Source: Desulfoluna spongiiphila (GTDB taxonomy: Bacteria; Desulfobacterota; Desulfobacteria; Desulfobacterales; Desulfolunaceae). From it: a stretch of DNA of 64,000 nt. The stretch covers positions 480,786 through 544,785 of the forward strand of contig NZ_FMUX01000002.1 in assembly GCF_900101345.1 (NCBI RefSeq), in the 5' to 3' direction. The first letter of the stretch is position 1. Every line of letters starts with the position of its first letter. The translations under genes were made by a program, and so were the position numbers. This document shows, piece after piece, positions 17,772-26,979 of this stretch. Below the pieces are notes generated by a model, which was not told the origin of the DNA, did no database searches, and saw only the letters and a program-made list of their open reading frames with translations.

Positions 17772-20666
17772 ATGGCGACATGCACAAAATGCGGGGAGGA
17801 GCTGGATGCCAAGGCAAGGTTCTGCCTGGCCTGCGGCACGCCGGTGGGTGAAGGCCCTGGTAATTCAGGGGCACCGGACCCCTTCAAAACCGTTGTGAAA
17901 GATTGCCCGGCCTACGGGGTGGTGAACCTGGAGCAATTGCCTGAAGGGCATCTCATTGATGACCGCTACGAGGTAAAGGAAAAGTTGGGCCAAGGCGGTT
18001 TTGGGGCTGTCTACCGGGTTTTTGACCGGAAGATGAAGTGTGAAAAAGCCCTGAAAGTGCTGCCCGAGGCGGTGGCCTCGGACCGGGAGGCCATGGAGAG
18101 CATCGGCAATGAAGCGGCGACCATGGCCCGCCTCAATCACTCCAATATTGTCAGGATCTTCGAGTTCCAGGATGAAGGGCCCATCAAGTATATCGACATG
18201 GAGTGTGTCGAGGGGCTGAGCCTTACCGAGGTGAAGCTGAACACGCCGGAGATAAAACTCCGGGAAGAGGACGCGGTTCGTTTTGCAAAGGCGATTGCCG
18301 AAGGCCTGGCCTACGCCCACGCCCAGGGGGTGATCCACAAAGACATCAAGCCCCAGAACATTCTTATTGCCAAAGACGGCACGCCCAAGATCACGGATTT
18401 CGGAATCTCCGAGACGGTGAAGAGCTCCATGAGCCGCATCGCCAACTCCAGTTCCTCCGGCACCTTGGTCTATATGTCGCCCGAGCAGATCAATGGCCGG
18501 TCCGTGGGGCGTGAGGCCGATATTTATTCTTTTGGGGCGCTTCTCTATGAACTCCTTTCCGGGCATCCCCCCTTCTACAAAGGGTCCATCGAATACCAGA
18601 TTTTAAACAATCCACCGGAATCCCTGGACGGCGTCTCCAACGCATTAAACTTCCTTGTGCTCCGGTGCCTGGAAAAAGAGTATGCGGACCGGTTTCGCAG
18701 CTTTGACGAGGTGAAGGACGCCCTCGACGGGAAGGACGTGCCCAGGGCCGGGCAAGCCAAAGTGCCGGCGAAGGTGGATGAGCCGAAGAGAAAAAAAACG
18801 GTGTGGCTGGCGGTAGCGGTTGTGATTGTTTTGGCGGTGGTCGCCGGGGTCTACGGGCTGGTGGGGCCAGATAACCCGCAGCCCGGTGTGCAGGCAACTG
18901 CAGAACCCGCGTTTGCCGAAACTACGGTGCCCGTGGCGCATCCGTCGCGGCCGCCAAAGGATCTTCTTGCGGGAATGCCTTCCCTGAAGCGAATGGACAG
19001 GCAGATTGAGGAGACCAGAGAAACCCTCACCCGGCTTGAATCGTCCATTGGAGGCATGAAAGAGCGCCTGGACACAGGGGCCGTAAAAAAAGGCGACAGT
19101 CTGGAGGCGATGCTGGGGCTGATACAGGAGAAAAAAGAGGTGAGCGAAGCCCTGGTGCAGCTGGAGCTGAGGAAACGCGATGAGGTCGCGCACCGAAAAG
19201 AAGAGCAAAGGCTACGCAAATACACCCTGTTGAAAAAAGATGTGGAGGTCTACCAGGGGCTCATCGCCACGGAAGAGGGCCGGGATTTAAAAGAAACAGC
19301 CTGGCGACGGCTCGTGGGCAATCACCCGGAAGACGCCGAAGGGGTGGGGCTTTATGACACCGAAGCGCTTTTGAACGGTGGGCGTCTGACAGTGAGCACC
19401 AAGCCCGAAGGGGCAACGGTTCGCATATTGAATATTGAACCCGCGTATGCCCCCGGGATGAAACTTGCGCCCGGGAGGTATGAGGTTGAGGTGGCCCATG
19501 AGGGGTATGTGGAAGCACGGAAAACCGTTGCCCTTGCCCGGGGTGAGGCGAAAGAGGTGGCCATGGCTTTAAAGCGTATGCCGACCGTGACCATTAAAAC
19601 CATCCCTGCCGATGCTCGGGTTGTGATCAAGGGAATCCCGGAGACATACAGTCCCGGTATGGTGCTTCCTCCGGGGGCGTATGACGTGGTGGCTTCAGCC
19701 AGGCATCATGTGTCTCGGAAGCTGGTGATTCGATTGGCTGCCGGGGAGACGAAATACGAGAAGGTGGCGCTGGTTCCCTCTGGGAGGCTGACCATCGACA
19801 CCTCGCCCGCTGGGGCATCGGTGGTGTTGATTGGAATTAAGGAAGCTTATCGTCCGGGGCTTCAGCTTGCACCGGGAGAATACAGACTTTTGGTCAAGGC
19901 AAAGGGTTATTATTCCAAAGAGGCCTTGGTCAAGGTGGTAGCGGGTAAAACAACGTCGGTTGCAATGTCGCTTCAAAATAAAAAAATGACGAATAGCCTC
20001 GGGATGGAGTTTGTCTACATCAAGCCTGGGACGTTTCTGATGGGGAGTCCTTTGGGTGAGTCGGGGCGCTCTAATGACGAGACGCAGCACCGTGTGACGC
20101 TGTCCACGGGGTATTATCTCCAAGCGACGGAGGTAACCCAGGGGCAGTGGAAGGCGGTCATGGGGAGCAACCCGTCCCGTTTTAAAAACTGCGGTGATGA
20201 GTGCCCAGTGGAGAAGGTGTCGTGGGAGGATGCTCAGGAATTTATCCGGAAGTTGAACGCGCGTGAAGGGGGGAATCGTTACCGGCTTCCGACGGAGGCG
20301 GAGTGGGAGTATGGGTGCCGTGGGGGGAGCGACGCGCCATATGCCAACGGCATGAGGCTTTTGTCGCCTGGCTGGTATGATGATAATTCGGGGAGCAAGA
20401 CCCATCCTGTGGCTCAGAAAGATCCAAATGCTTGGGGATTGTATGACATGCCTGGGAACGTCTATGAATGGTGCCAGGATTGGTATGGCAGTTATCCAAC
20501 AGGTCATGTTACCGATCCAGTGGGGCCGTCATCAGGCTCCAACCGGGTGATACGTGGCGGCAGCTGGGGCGACTACGCCCGCAACTGCCGGAGCGCCAAT
20601 CGTCGCAGCTGCAGCCCCAGCTACCGTAGCCATGGCCTCGGCTTCCGTGTCGCGAGGACATCGTAA
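17772..20666 (+). CDS. Zinc-ribbon Ser/Thr protein kinase with PEGA repeats and FGE-like (C-type-lectin-fold) C-terminus
   Basis: 964 residues. Residues 4-21 form a zinc ribbon (CTKC...CLAC). A Hanks-type kinase spans about 65-320: glycine loop GQGGFGAVY, lysine 95, catalytic HKDIKPQN (189-196), DFG (209-211) and SPE. One transmembrane helix (about 343-364) leads to a charged coiled-coil segment. Three PEGA repeats follow (about 538-735; PEGATV, PADARV, PAGASV). The last 225 residues are a formylglycine-generating-enzyme/sulfatase-modifying-factor fold (NSLGMEFVYIKPGTFLMGS, YRLPTEAEWEYGCRGG, RGGSW). The start ATG 17772 has GGGGGAG directly upstream. The kinase would be cytoplasmic with the PEGA/FGE part outside. 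The extreme C-terminus looks like a DGR variable region (see 20556-20663). Substrates unknown; no phosphatase partner lies nearby. Confidence 0.9.
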   Translation: MATCTKCGEELDAKARFCLACGTPVGEGPGNSGAPDPFKTVVKDCPAYGVVNLEQLPEGHLIDDRYEVKEKLGQGGFGAVYRVFDRKMKCEKALKVLPEAVASDREAMESIGNEAATMARLNHSNIVRIFEFQDEGPIKYIDMECVEGLSLTEVKLNTPEIKLREEDAVRFAKAIAEGLAYAHAQGVIHKDIKPQNILIAKDGTPKITDFGISETVKSSMSRIANSSSSGTLVYMSPEQINGRSVGREADIYSFGALLYELLSGHPPFYKGSIEYQILNNPPESLDGVSNALNFLVLRCLEKEYADRFRSFDEVKDALDGKDVPRAGQAKVPAKVDEPKRKKTVWLAVAVVIVLAVVAGVYGLVGPDNPQPGVQATAEPAFAETTVPVAHPSRPPKDLLAGMPSLKRMDRQIEETRETLTRLESSIGGMKERLDTGAVKKGDSLEAMLGLIQEKKEVSEALVQLELRKRDEVAHRKEEQRLRKYTLLKKDVEVYQGLIATEEGRDLKETAWRRLVGNHPEDAEGVGLYDTEALLNGGRLTVSTKPEGATVRILNIEPAYAPGMKLAPGRYEVEVAHEGYVEARKTVALARGEAKEVAMALKRMPTVTIKTIPADARVVIKGIPETYSPGMVLPPGAYDVVASARHHVSRKLVIRLAAGETKYEKVALVPSGRLTIDTSPAGASVVLIGIKEAYRPGLQLAPGEYRLLVKAKGYYSKEALVKVVAGKTTSVAMSLQNKKMTNSLGMEFVYIKPGTFLMGSPLGESGRSNDETQHRVTLSTGYYLQATEVTQGQWKAVMGSNPSRFKNCGDECPVEKVSWEDAQEFIRKLNAREGGNRYRLPTEAEWEYGCRGGSDAPYANGMRLLSPGWYDDNSGSKTHPVAQKDPNAWGLYDMPGNVYEWCQDWYGSYPTGHVTDPVGPSSGSNRVIRGGSWGDYARNCRSANRRSCSPSYRSHGLGFRVARTS
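20556..20663 (+). other. Candidate DGR-type variable region at the end of the FGE-like domain
   Basis: The segment GGSW-GDY-ARNCRSANR-RSCS-P-SY-R-SHG-LGFRVAR has the conserved and variable spacing of diversity-generating-retroelement targets. The twelve positions that would be variable are encoded GGC, GAC, TAC, CGC, AGC, TGC, AGC, AGC, TAC, AGC, CAT and GGC. All end in C or T, as expected if derived from AAC/AAT template codons by adenine-specific mutation. A hairpin follows directly, as in several DGR targets. No reverse transcriptase or template repeat is in the window, and high GC alone could also give such codons. Confidence 0.4.
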
Positions 20667-20687
20667 GCGAAGCTTACGGGTTTTTTT
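20662..20687 (+). terminator. Hairpin plus T-run after kinase gene
   Basis: CGTAAGC (20662-20668), loop GAA, GCTTACG (20672-20678), then GG and seven T. It overlaps the stop codon. A simple intrinsic terminator explains it; a hairpin at this spot is also a known aid to retrohoming in DGR systems. Confidence 0.8.
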
Positions 20688-20741
20688 ACCTTTTGAGGTC
20701 GTAGGACAGAAAGGCAGGAAACAGGTCCTATGCGATAGGTG

Positions 20742-20827
20742 GTAGGGTGCGCTTGCGCACCGCCGAAGCTCATAGACATGGCGAAGGGTGTTGGTTTAAC
20801 GGGTAATGGTGCGCAAGCACACCCTAC
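20742..20827. repeat. REP/BIME-type palindromic element, copy 2 (left of transposase)
   Basis: GTAGGGTGCGCTTGCGCACC opens the element and GGTGCGCAAGCACACCCTAC closes it at 20827. It ends 93 bp before the RAYT start codon. Confidence 0.9.
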
Positions 20828-20920
20828 GTGTACCGGGCGGCTGACGGCGGGCCGAATCGGTCATGGAAACTGTGGGGTTTGGATGCACCTTGTGTGGATG
20901 TTGAAAAAAGGAGGTGGAAC

Positions 20921-21475
20921 ATGCCAAATTATCGACGCGAGAAGATCGCTGGCGCCACACTTTTTTTTACCGTGGTCACCCACATGCGTCGGCCGATTTT
21001 GTGTGAAGAGCCTGTCCGGAAGGCTTTGAGGGAAGGGATCGAGAGGGTGAGGGCTGTTTCTCCGTTTACCATCGACGCGTGGGTGCTTCTTCCCGACCAT
21101 TTGCATTGCATCTGGACCTTGCCTGCGGGAGACGGGGATTTCAGCCTTAGGTGGGCAAAGATCAAGCAGCATGTGACGGCTGCTTGCGAAACGTGTTTTT
21201 TCCGGGATGAGATGATGTCCGAATCGCGGTCGCGCCGGGGGGAAGGAACGATCTGGCAACGGCGGTTTTGGGAGCACCGGATCCGCGACGACCGTGATTT
21301 TGAAACGCACATGGATTATATCCATTACAACCCGGTGAAGCATGGCGTGGTTGAGGTGGTTTCGACGTGGCCGTGGTCTACCTATCATCGGTACGTTGCA
21401 CAAGGGGTGTATCCCAATGATTGGGGTGGGGCCGATATGCCATGTCATGCGGGAGATTTCGGGGAATCAGGGTAG
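20921..21475 (+). CDS. REP-associated tyrosine transposase (RAYT, IS200-like Y1 family)
   Basis: 184 residues. The HUH motif is seen in AWVLLPDHLHCIWTLP (H-x-H), and the C-terminal RAYT hallmark in GTIWQRRFWEHRIRD followed by DYIHYNPVKHG, with the likely catalytic tyrosine in this second block. A strong AAGGAGGTG precedes ATG 20921. RAYTs are single-copy domesticated Y1 transposases that cut and move REP hairpins. Here the gene lies exactly between two copies of the same palindromic element, and its stop codon TAG (21473-21475) is the second to fourth base of the right-hand copy. No IS ends of any other type are seen. The family call is firm. Confidence 0.93.
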   Translation: MPNYRREKIAGATLFFTVVTHMRRPILCEEPVRKALREGIERVRAVSPFTIDAWVLLPDHLHCIWTLPAGDGDFSLRWAKIKQHVTAACETCFFRDEMMSESRSRRGEGTIWQRRFWEHRIRDDRDFETHMDYIHYNPVKHGVVEVVSTWPWSTYHRYVAQGVYPNDWGGADMPCHAGDFGESG

Positions 21476-21603
21476 GGTGCGCTTGCGCACCGCCGAAGAA
21501 CCAAACCGGTCATGGAAGGCGAGGTGCTTGGATGACCCACACACCGTATAAAAATGGCGAAGGTTTTTGGTTTACCGGGCAATGGTGCGCAAGCGCACCC
21601 TAC
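21472..21603. repeat. REP/BIME-type palindromic element, copy 3 (right of transposase)
   Basis: GTAGGGTGCGCTTGCGCACC at 21472 and GGTGCGCAAGCGCACCCTAC ending at 21603. It contains the stop codon of the rightward RAYT gene at one end and that of the leftward rbsK at the other, so it also separates two convergent genes. Confidence 0.9.
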
Positions 21604-22526
21604 CTCTGCGCTCTCAGAAAATCCTCGGCCTCCTTGCGCGTGGGGATGGAGGTCTGGGCGCCCATGCGCATGACGGAAAGGGCGGCTGCGGCGTGGGAAA
21701 AAGCAATGGCTTCGGGGAGCTGGTCGCCCCGTTGCAGGGCAGCCATGAGGGCCCCGTTGAAGGTGTCTCCGGCGGCGGTGGTGTCCACGGGGGTGACGTG
21801 GAATCCGGGAACCACCGCCCCCCTGCCTTTGGCGCTCACAAAGGCCCCCTTGGCCCCCAGGGTGATGATCACCGTCGCCACCCCCATGCCGTGGAGGCAG
21901 GCGGCGGCCTCCATGGCACTGGCCGCATCCTGGATGGCGATGCCGGTGAGGGCCGCGGCCTCGGTTTCATTGGGGGTGATGATGGCAAGATTTTTAAGGA
22001 GCTCTTCGGGCAGGGATCGCGCCGGAGCCGGGTTCAATGCCACGGGAACCCCCGCTTTTTTTGCTTCTTCCGCAGCCATGATCACCGTCTCCATGGGTGT
22101 TTCCATCTGCATGAGAAGGGCCGATGCCCCCCGGATGAGCCCCAGGTGCGGGGCGAGGCGCTCCGGCGTCAGGCAGGCGTTGGCCTCCGGCGAGATGCCG
22201 ATGCAGTTCTCTCCGTTTTCCGCCACAAAGATCATGGCCATGCCCGTGGGCATGCCCTCTTCGACCATGATCCCTCGGGTGTCCATGCCCTTGGCCTGAA
22301 AGGCATCCTTCATGCGGCGACCAAAGTCGTCTTCCCCCACACAGGCGATAAACGCAGTCCTCGCCCCGAGCCGTACGGCCGCCACCGCCTGGTTGGCCCC
22401 CTTGCCCCCGGGCACCACCCGGTACCCGTGGCCCGTCACCGTCTCCCCGGGCCGGGGAAGCTCCTTTACCTGCAGAATGTGGTCGGCGTTGACACTGCCC
22501 AATACAACCAACGGCTTTCCTATCAT
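21600..22526 (-). CDS. rbsK: Ribokinase
   Basis: 308 residues, PfkB family. The N-terminal signature appears as VLGSVNADHI, with PGGKGANQAVAAVRLGA (sugar-binding lid and first PfkB signature). The C-terminal anion-hole/catalytic motif is DTTAAGDTFNGAL with the catalytic Asp in AAGD. It phosphorylates D-ribose to ribose 5-phosphate in the cytoplasm after RbsABC import. GGGAG is about 8-9 bases before the ATG. It lies downstream of rbsB on the same strand but separated by 645 bp of repeats, so it may be poorly coupled to the rest of the operon or have its own promoter. Its stop codon is inside BIME copy 3. Confidence 0.95.
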   Translation of the reverse strand: MIGKPLVVLGSVNADHILQVKELPRPGETVTGHGYRVVPGGKGANQAVAAVRLGARTAFIACVGEDDFGRRMKDAFQAKGMDTRGIMVEEGMPTGMAMIFVAENGENCIGISPEANACLTPERLAPHLGLIRGASALLMQMETPMETVIMAAEEAKKAGVPVALNPAPARSLPEELLKNLAIITPNETEAAALTGIAIQDAASAMEAAACLHGMGVATVIITLGAKGAFVSAKGRGAVVPGFHVTPVDTTAAGDTFNGALMAALQRGDQLPEAIAFSHAAAALSVMRMGAQTSIPTRKEAEDFLRAQR

Positions 22527-22630
22527 CCCGTGTTTCTCCCAAATTATTGAATTTAAAAGCGTGCCTTCTAAATGGTTAAAGTCGGAAGAACAACAGAGTC
22601 ACAGAGCACTCAGGAAAAAATAAAAGCGAT

Positions 22631-23157
22631 GTCTCCGGCGGCGAGGTGTGCCACCTCGAAAGCAGCTTGCGAATGCGCTTTTCCCGTCGTTCCTCGGGGA
22701 AAATCACATTCGCCTTTGATTTTAATTCAGAGGGTAAACCCCCACCTATGGTGAAGGACTCTCCACGTTTGACAGCTCTACCAGTAGGAGTAGATAGCTT
22801 TTTGTGAATATTAACGGTTTATTACATAAGTGAAGCGCATCGAAACGGAGCGCCGCACTCCGGTGCGGCTTTTTAGTCCGTCGTTACCCATGCCGCACCG
22901 GAGTGCGGCGCTCCAGGGTTCAAGGGTGACCGGGTGATGTTGTAACACGCCGATGGCCGAAACGATTATCAAGAACAAAAAAGAAACCTAACCGGTAGTG
23001 GTGCATAGGTGCCTTAAGGCACAGAAACAGATCGCTTTGAGTGGTTAACAATAAAGCCTCCCGTTCGATGGGAGGTTGTGACTGGCCTGAATCAGTTCTT
23101 TCTAACCTGTTTATTAAACTTTTTAAAAGTTTAGCCCCCGGCAGGGCCGCCGGAGGC
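22631..23157 (-). repeat. 170-bp-type element split by about 360 bp of other sequence, copy 5
   Basis: The left end (GTCTCCGGCGGC then GAGGTGTGCCACCTC, to about 22717) matches the right half of the family. The right end (23107-23157, ...AGCCCCCGGCAGGGCCGCCGGAGGC-type) matches the left half. Between them lies unrelated sequence including the 68-bp inverted repeat at 22847. The halves are in the correct order and orientation for one inverted copy. No gene is seen in the 645 bp between rbsK and rbsB. Confidence 0.65.
22847..22914. repeat. 68-bp element with perfect 23-bp inverted arms, copy 1
   Basis: The arms begin GGAGCGCCGCACTCCGG and end CCGGAGTGCGGCGCTCC, perfectly complementary over 23 bp. 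They enclose a 22-nt centre with TTTTTAGTCCGTCGTTACCC. A second copy in the opposite orientation is at 43955. Confidence 0.85.
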
Positions 23158-23171
23158 ATGCGTTTGGCTTT

Positions 23172-24050
23172 TTACTCCGTAATCACCTTCAACGGCACGG
23201 GGATGTACGGATCCACGGCGTTGCCTTTGAGGACGCCGACAGCGGTTTCCACGCCCAGGGTGCCGATGAGGGCGGGTTGCTGGGCGATGGTGGCGGCCAT
23301 GTCGCCGCGCTGGACGGCTTTGATGCCGTCGTCGGTGCCGTCAAAGCCCACGACCAGGGCTTTTTTATTGGCCGCCTGCAGGGCGCGGATGGCGCCCAGG
23401 GCCATTTCATCGTTCTGGGCGAAGACAGCCTGGACATCGCCGTGGGCGGCCAGGAGGTTCTCCATGACGTTGAGGCCTTTGGTGCGGTCGAAGTCTGCTG
23501 GCTGGCTGGCGATGATGGTGAGTCCGTTGGCCTTGGCGGATTTGAGGAATCCTTTGCCCCGGTCCCGGGCGGCAGAGGTGCCTGCCAGGCCTTCGAGCTG
23601 GATCACCTTGGCCCCTTTGCCCAGCTTCGCTGCGATGAAGTCACCTGCCATGGCGCCCCCTTCCACGTTGTCCGAGGCGATGTGGCTGGCCACCTTGCCC
23701 CGGCTGGCGCCCCGGTCAAGGGTGAGGACGGGGATTTTCGTTCTGTTGATCATGCGGATGGCGTTGGAGACCGCATCGGAGTCCGTGGGGTTGATGAGGA
23801 TGGCCTTGACACCCCGGACCGAGAGGTCCTCCACGTTGGCCAGCTCTTTGCTGGGGTCGTTCTGGGAATCCAGCACGATGAGGGAGACGCCCAGCTCGGC
23901 GGCTTTTTTCTCTGCCCCGTCTTTCATGGTGACGAAAAACGGGTTGTTGAGGGTGGAGACAACCAGGGCCAGGGTGTCTTTGGCCAGGGCCGGGGCAGAG
24001 ATCCCCAGTACCACGATAAGCGCTGTGATCAAACCGGTTGTTTTTTTCAT
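23172..24050 (-). CDS. rbsB: Ribose ABC transporter, periplasmic binding protein
   Basis: 292 residues. The signal peptide is [23 protein letters not shown], with mature start near [22 protein letters not shown]. Periplasmic sugar-binding (type 1) features include [24 protein letters not shown] and [12 protein letters not shown]. These are close to E. coli RbsB in order and length. AAGGAG precedes the ATG. It binds D-ribose and delivers it to RbsC. It is separated from rbsC by about 200 bp that includes a repeat, which may allow differential expression of the binding protein. Confidence 0.95.
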   Translation of the reverse strand: MKKTTGLITALIVVLGISAPALAKDTLALVVSTLNNPFFVTMKDGAEKKAAELGVSLIVLDSQNDPSKELANVEDLSVRGVKAILINPTDSDAVSNAIRMINRTKIPVLTLDRGASRGKVASHIASDNVEGGAMAGDFIAAKLGKGAKVIQLEGLAGTSAARDRGKGFLKSAKANGLTIIASQPADFDRTKGLNVMENLLAAHGDVQAVFAQNDEMALGAIRALQAANKKALVVGFDGTDDGIKAVQRGDMAATIAQQPALIGTLGVETAVGVLKGNAVDPYIPVPLKVITE

Positions 24051-24134
24051 GATCGAACTCCTTGGTCATGATGTTTTTCTCGGTCCCAGGCATTGCCCCT
24101 TGCGCTTCGCATTTAACACGGGCGAAGCCCGTCA

Positions 24135-24239
24135 GGGAATGTGATGAGCCTGAGGAACGAAGGCGAAAGAGCATTCCCGAACCTGGGGTCCAGGGGTGGC
24201 GAAGCCACTTAGGCTAAAAATCCCCTGGCCGCCGGAGGC
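24135..24239 (+). repeat. Repeat fragment ending GCCGCCGGAGGC between rbsB and rbsC
   Basis: Contains GAGCCTGAGGAACGAAGGCG and a hairpin-rich segment ending CTGGCCGCCGGAGGC. It is related to the right half of the 170-bp family but with a different middle (AACCTGGGGTCCAGGGGTGG). It lies in the transcribed gap between rbsC and rbsB and could stabilise or terminate the message. Confidence 0.6.
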
Positions 24240-24246
24240 GTTTTTT

Positions 24247-25221
24247 CTATGTCTTGCTGCGGGTATCCACCAGGACTGCCAGGAGGATCACCACGGCTTT
24301 GGCGATCATCTGGTAGTAGGAGGAGACGTCCAGCAGGTTGAGGGCGTTGTTTAAAAATCCGATGATCAGGGCGCCGATGAGGGTGCCCATGATGGTGCCT
24401 TTGCCTCCCATGAGGCTGGTGCCGCCCAGGACCACGGCGGCGATGGCGTCCAGTTCGTAGCCTGCCCCTGCGGTGGGTTGTGCCGAGGAGAGGCGGGAGG
24501 TGATGATGAGCCCTGCCAGGGCGGCCAGGAAGCCGCAGATGGCGTAGACCGTTATCTTGACGCGGTCTGTGTTGATACCGGACAGGCGCGTGGCTTCTTC
24601 GTTGCCGCCCAGGGCGTAGATGTAGCGGCCCAGGCGGGTGTGGTTGAGGAGGTACCAGGCCAGGCCGAAGGTGACGACCATGATCCAGACGGGAACCGGG
24701 ATGCCCAGGAGGTAGCCGGTGCCGATGACGGCAAAGGCGTCGGCGGTGTCTGTGAAGCCTGTGGAGATGGGGCGTCCCTCGGTGTAGACGAGGGTGAGGC
24801 CCCTGACCAGGGTCATGGCCACCAGGGTGGCGATGAAGGCCTGGACCCTGCCCTTGGCGATGATGATGCCGCTGACGGCCCCCACGGCGGTGCCTGTGGC
24901 AAGGGCGGCTGCAATGCAGAGGCCCACGGGGAGCTCCAGGGCGATGAGGCTGGCCCCCACGGCGCCTGCCAGGGCCAGGATGGAGCCCACGGAAAGGTCG
25001 ATGCCTGCGGTGAGGATGACCAGGGTCATGCCCACGGCCATGATGGCGTTCACGGCGGTTTGCCTGAGGATGTTCAGGAGATTGGCCAGGGTGAAGAAGT
25101 GGGGGTTTAAAAGGGAGACGATGACGATCATCACGAGAAGGGCGATGAGGGATTTTTGTTCGATGAGCCGGTCTTTGAGGGACGGGCGTCCGTGGGCCAG
25201 GGGCGTTTTGCTGGGGGTCAT
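24247..25221 (-). CDS. rbsC: Ribose ABC transporter permease
   Basis: 324 residues with eight to ten hydrophobic segments. Family motifs of RbsC/XylH/AraH permeases are visible: [56 protein letters not shown] and [20 protein letters not shown]. It forms the homodimeric ribose channel. Its start ATG (25221-25219) overlaps the rbsA stop by 4 bp (ATGA), indicating translational coupling. Length equals the usual about 320 residues. Confidence 0.95.
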   Translation of the reverse strand: MTPSKTPLAHGRPSLKDRLIEQKSLIALLVMIVIVSLLNPHFFTLANLLNILRQTAVNAIMAVGMTLVILTAGIDLSVGSILALAGAVGASLIALELPVGLCIAAALATGTAVGAVSGIIIAKGRVQAFIATLVAMTLVRGLTLVYTEGRPISTGFTDTADAFAVIGTGYLLGIPVPVWIMVVTFGLAWYLLNHTRLGRYIYALGGNEEATRLSGINTDRVKITVYAICGFLAALAGLIITSRLSSAQPTAGAGYELDAIAAVVLGGTSLMGGKGTIMGTLIGALIIGFLNNALNLLDVSSYYQMIAKAVVILLAVLVDTRSKT

Positions 25222-26723
25222 GGGGCATCTGTCTCCATGTTGCCCACGGCGCAGGCCATGAGTTTTTCCTGGGTGGCGTCCTCGGCCGGGAATTCGCCGG
25301 TGACGCGGCCTTCGTGCATCACGATGATGCGATCGCTCATGCCGAGGATCTCGGGCATCTCCGAGGAGACGAGGATGATGCTCATCCCCTCCTCTTTAAA
25401 GGTGTTGATAAGCTGGTAGATCTCTTTTTTCGCCCCCACGTCCACGCCCCGTGTCGGTTCGTCCAGGATGAGTACCTTGGGTCGGGTCATGAGGCCCTTG
25501 GCGATGGCTACCTTCTGCTGGTTTCCCCCGGAGAGGTTGCCGATGGCCTGGCCTTGGCCCGGGGTTTTGATGGCGAATCTGGCGATGAACCCATCCACGG
25601 CCCGGCGCTCTGCGGTGTGCCGGAGGCGACCTGTTGTGGAGCAGAAGGTCTGGAGGGCGGCCAGGGTCATGTTCTCCTTGACGCTGAGCATGGCCACCAG
25701 GCCGTCGGCTTTGCGGTCTTCGCTGATGTAGGCGATACCGGCGTCGATGGCGTCTTTGGGGCTTTTGACGGCAAGGGGCGCGCCAAAGAGGCGGAGAGTG
25801 CCCCGGGTGATGGGGTTGGCCCCGATGATGGCCCGCATGAGCTCGGTGCGGCCCGAGCCCATGAGCCCTGAAACCCCCAGGATCTCTCCCCTCTGAACCG
25901 AAAACGAGGCCCCGTTGACCCCGTTTGCCCGGAGGTCGCTCACCTTGAGGCTGGTTTCCCGGGGAACCGAACGCACCCGGGGATACTGCTCGTCCAGGCG
26001 CCGGCCCACCATCATTTCGATCAAGGTCTCTTCATCGAGTTCCGCGACGGGGCGCTCTGCGATGAAGGTGCCGTCCCGGAGCACGGTCACGTCGTCACAG
26101 ATTGCGAAAATCTCGGCCAGGCGGTGGGAGATGTAGACGATGCCGCGGCCTCCCGCCTTGAGCTCTTCGATGACGGCAAAGAGGGCCTCGGTCTCCGTGT
26201 CGGTGAGGGCGTCGGTGGGTTCGTCCATGATGATGACCCTGGACTCGAAGGAGAGGGCCTTGGCGATCTCCACCATCTGCTGCGCCCCGATGCCCAGGGT
26301 TCCCAGCCTGGTTTTGGCGTTGTGGGGGACCTTCAGTCTCGCCAGGAGGCGATCCGCCTCGGCGTACATCTCGCCCCAGAGAATCCGGCCGAAGCGGGAT
26401 GTTTTTTCCCTTCCCAGAAAGATGTTTTCGGCGATGGTGAGCTCCGGCAGGAGGTTGAGCTCCTGGTGGATGATGCCGATGCCCGCCTCCTGGGAGTGCC
26501 GGGGGCCTGGAAAGGAGACCTCCTGGCCGTCGTAGACGATGTGTCCGGCATCGGCCCGGTAGATGCCGGTGAGCACCTTCATGAGGGTTGATTTTCCTGC
26601 GCCGTTTTCCCCCACCAGGGCCATGACGCGTCCGGGGGTGACGGACAGGTGGACGGCGTCCAGGGCCTTGACGCCGGGAAAGCTCTTTTCGATTCCCGAA
26701 AGGTGCAGGATGGGTTGGGGCAT
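25218..26723 (-). CDS. rbsA: Ribose ABC transporter ATPase (two ABC domains)
   Basis: 501 residues, the standard length for RbsA. Domain 1 has Walker [11 protein letters not shown] and Walker [13 protein letters not shown]. Its signature is [11 protein letters not shown] instead of LSGGQ, a known divergence in this family. Domain 2 has [10 protein letters not shown] in place of Walker A (degenerate, as in E. coli RbsA), signature [11 protein letters not shown] and Walker [19 protein letters not shown] lies before the ATG. It energises ribose uptake. It is translationally coupled to rbsC and lies 256 bp downstream of rbsD, with an intervening hairpin. Confidence 0.95.
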   Translation of the reverse strand: MPQPILHLSGIEKSFPGVKALDAVHLSVTPGRVMALVGENGAGKSTLMKVLTGIYRADAGHIVYDGQEVSFPGPRHSQEAGIGIIHQELNLLPELTIAENIFLGREKTSRFGRILWGEMYAEADRLLARLKVPHNAKTRLGTLGIGAQQMVEIAKALSFESRVIIMDEPTDALTDTETEALFAVIEELKAGGRGIVYISHRLAEIFAICDDVTVLRDGTFIAERPVAELDEETLIEMMVGRRLDEQYPRVRSVPRETSLKVSDLRANGVNGASFSVQRGEILGVSGLMGSGRTELMRAIIGANPITRGTLRLFGAPLAVKSPKDAIDAGIAYISEDRKADGLVAMLSVKENMTLAALQTFCSTTGRLRHTAERRAVDGFIARFAIKTPGQGQAIGNLSGGNQQKVAIAKGLMTRPKVLILDEPTRGVDVGAKKEIYQLINTFKEEGMSIILVSSEMPEILGMSDRIIVMHEGRVTGEFPAEDATQEKLMACAVGNMETDAP

Positions 26724-26891
26724 GGGATCGCTCCAAACATGTCATCGGGTTGAACACATGGGATACACCTGGCCTTCGTGTGGGAACACCGGGATCAGGG
26801 TATGGGAGCAAGAGGAGGGGGGAGGCGTATCGGGTCAGGCGCCAATTACTGTATGATTTGAGCATACCACATTTCGGCTTGTTTTAAAGGA

Positions 26892-26952
26892 ACGCAAGCC
26901 CCGGGTACCGTCCGCTGTTGCGGATCCGAGACAAGGTCACCGGGGCTTGCGT
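26892..26952 (-). terminator. GC-rich inverted repeat between rbsD and rbsA
   Basis: ACGCAAGCCCCGG (26892-26904) and CCGGGGCTTGCGT (26940-26952) are perfectly complementary, enclosing 35 nt. On the leftward transcript it is not followed by a T-run, although TTTAAAACAAG lies just beyond. It could be a partial terminator, a processing site or an operator that lowers rbsACBK relative to rbsD. Confidence 0.5.
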
Positions 26953-26979
26953 CAAGGGCTGTGGCGTGTTCCGTTGCTT

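Noticed and set aside
20900..21600. Reverse transcriptase for the suspected DGR
   Set aside because: The only nearby mobile gene is a Y1-type REP transposase, with HUH and RAYT motifs and no RT motifs.
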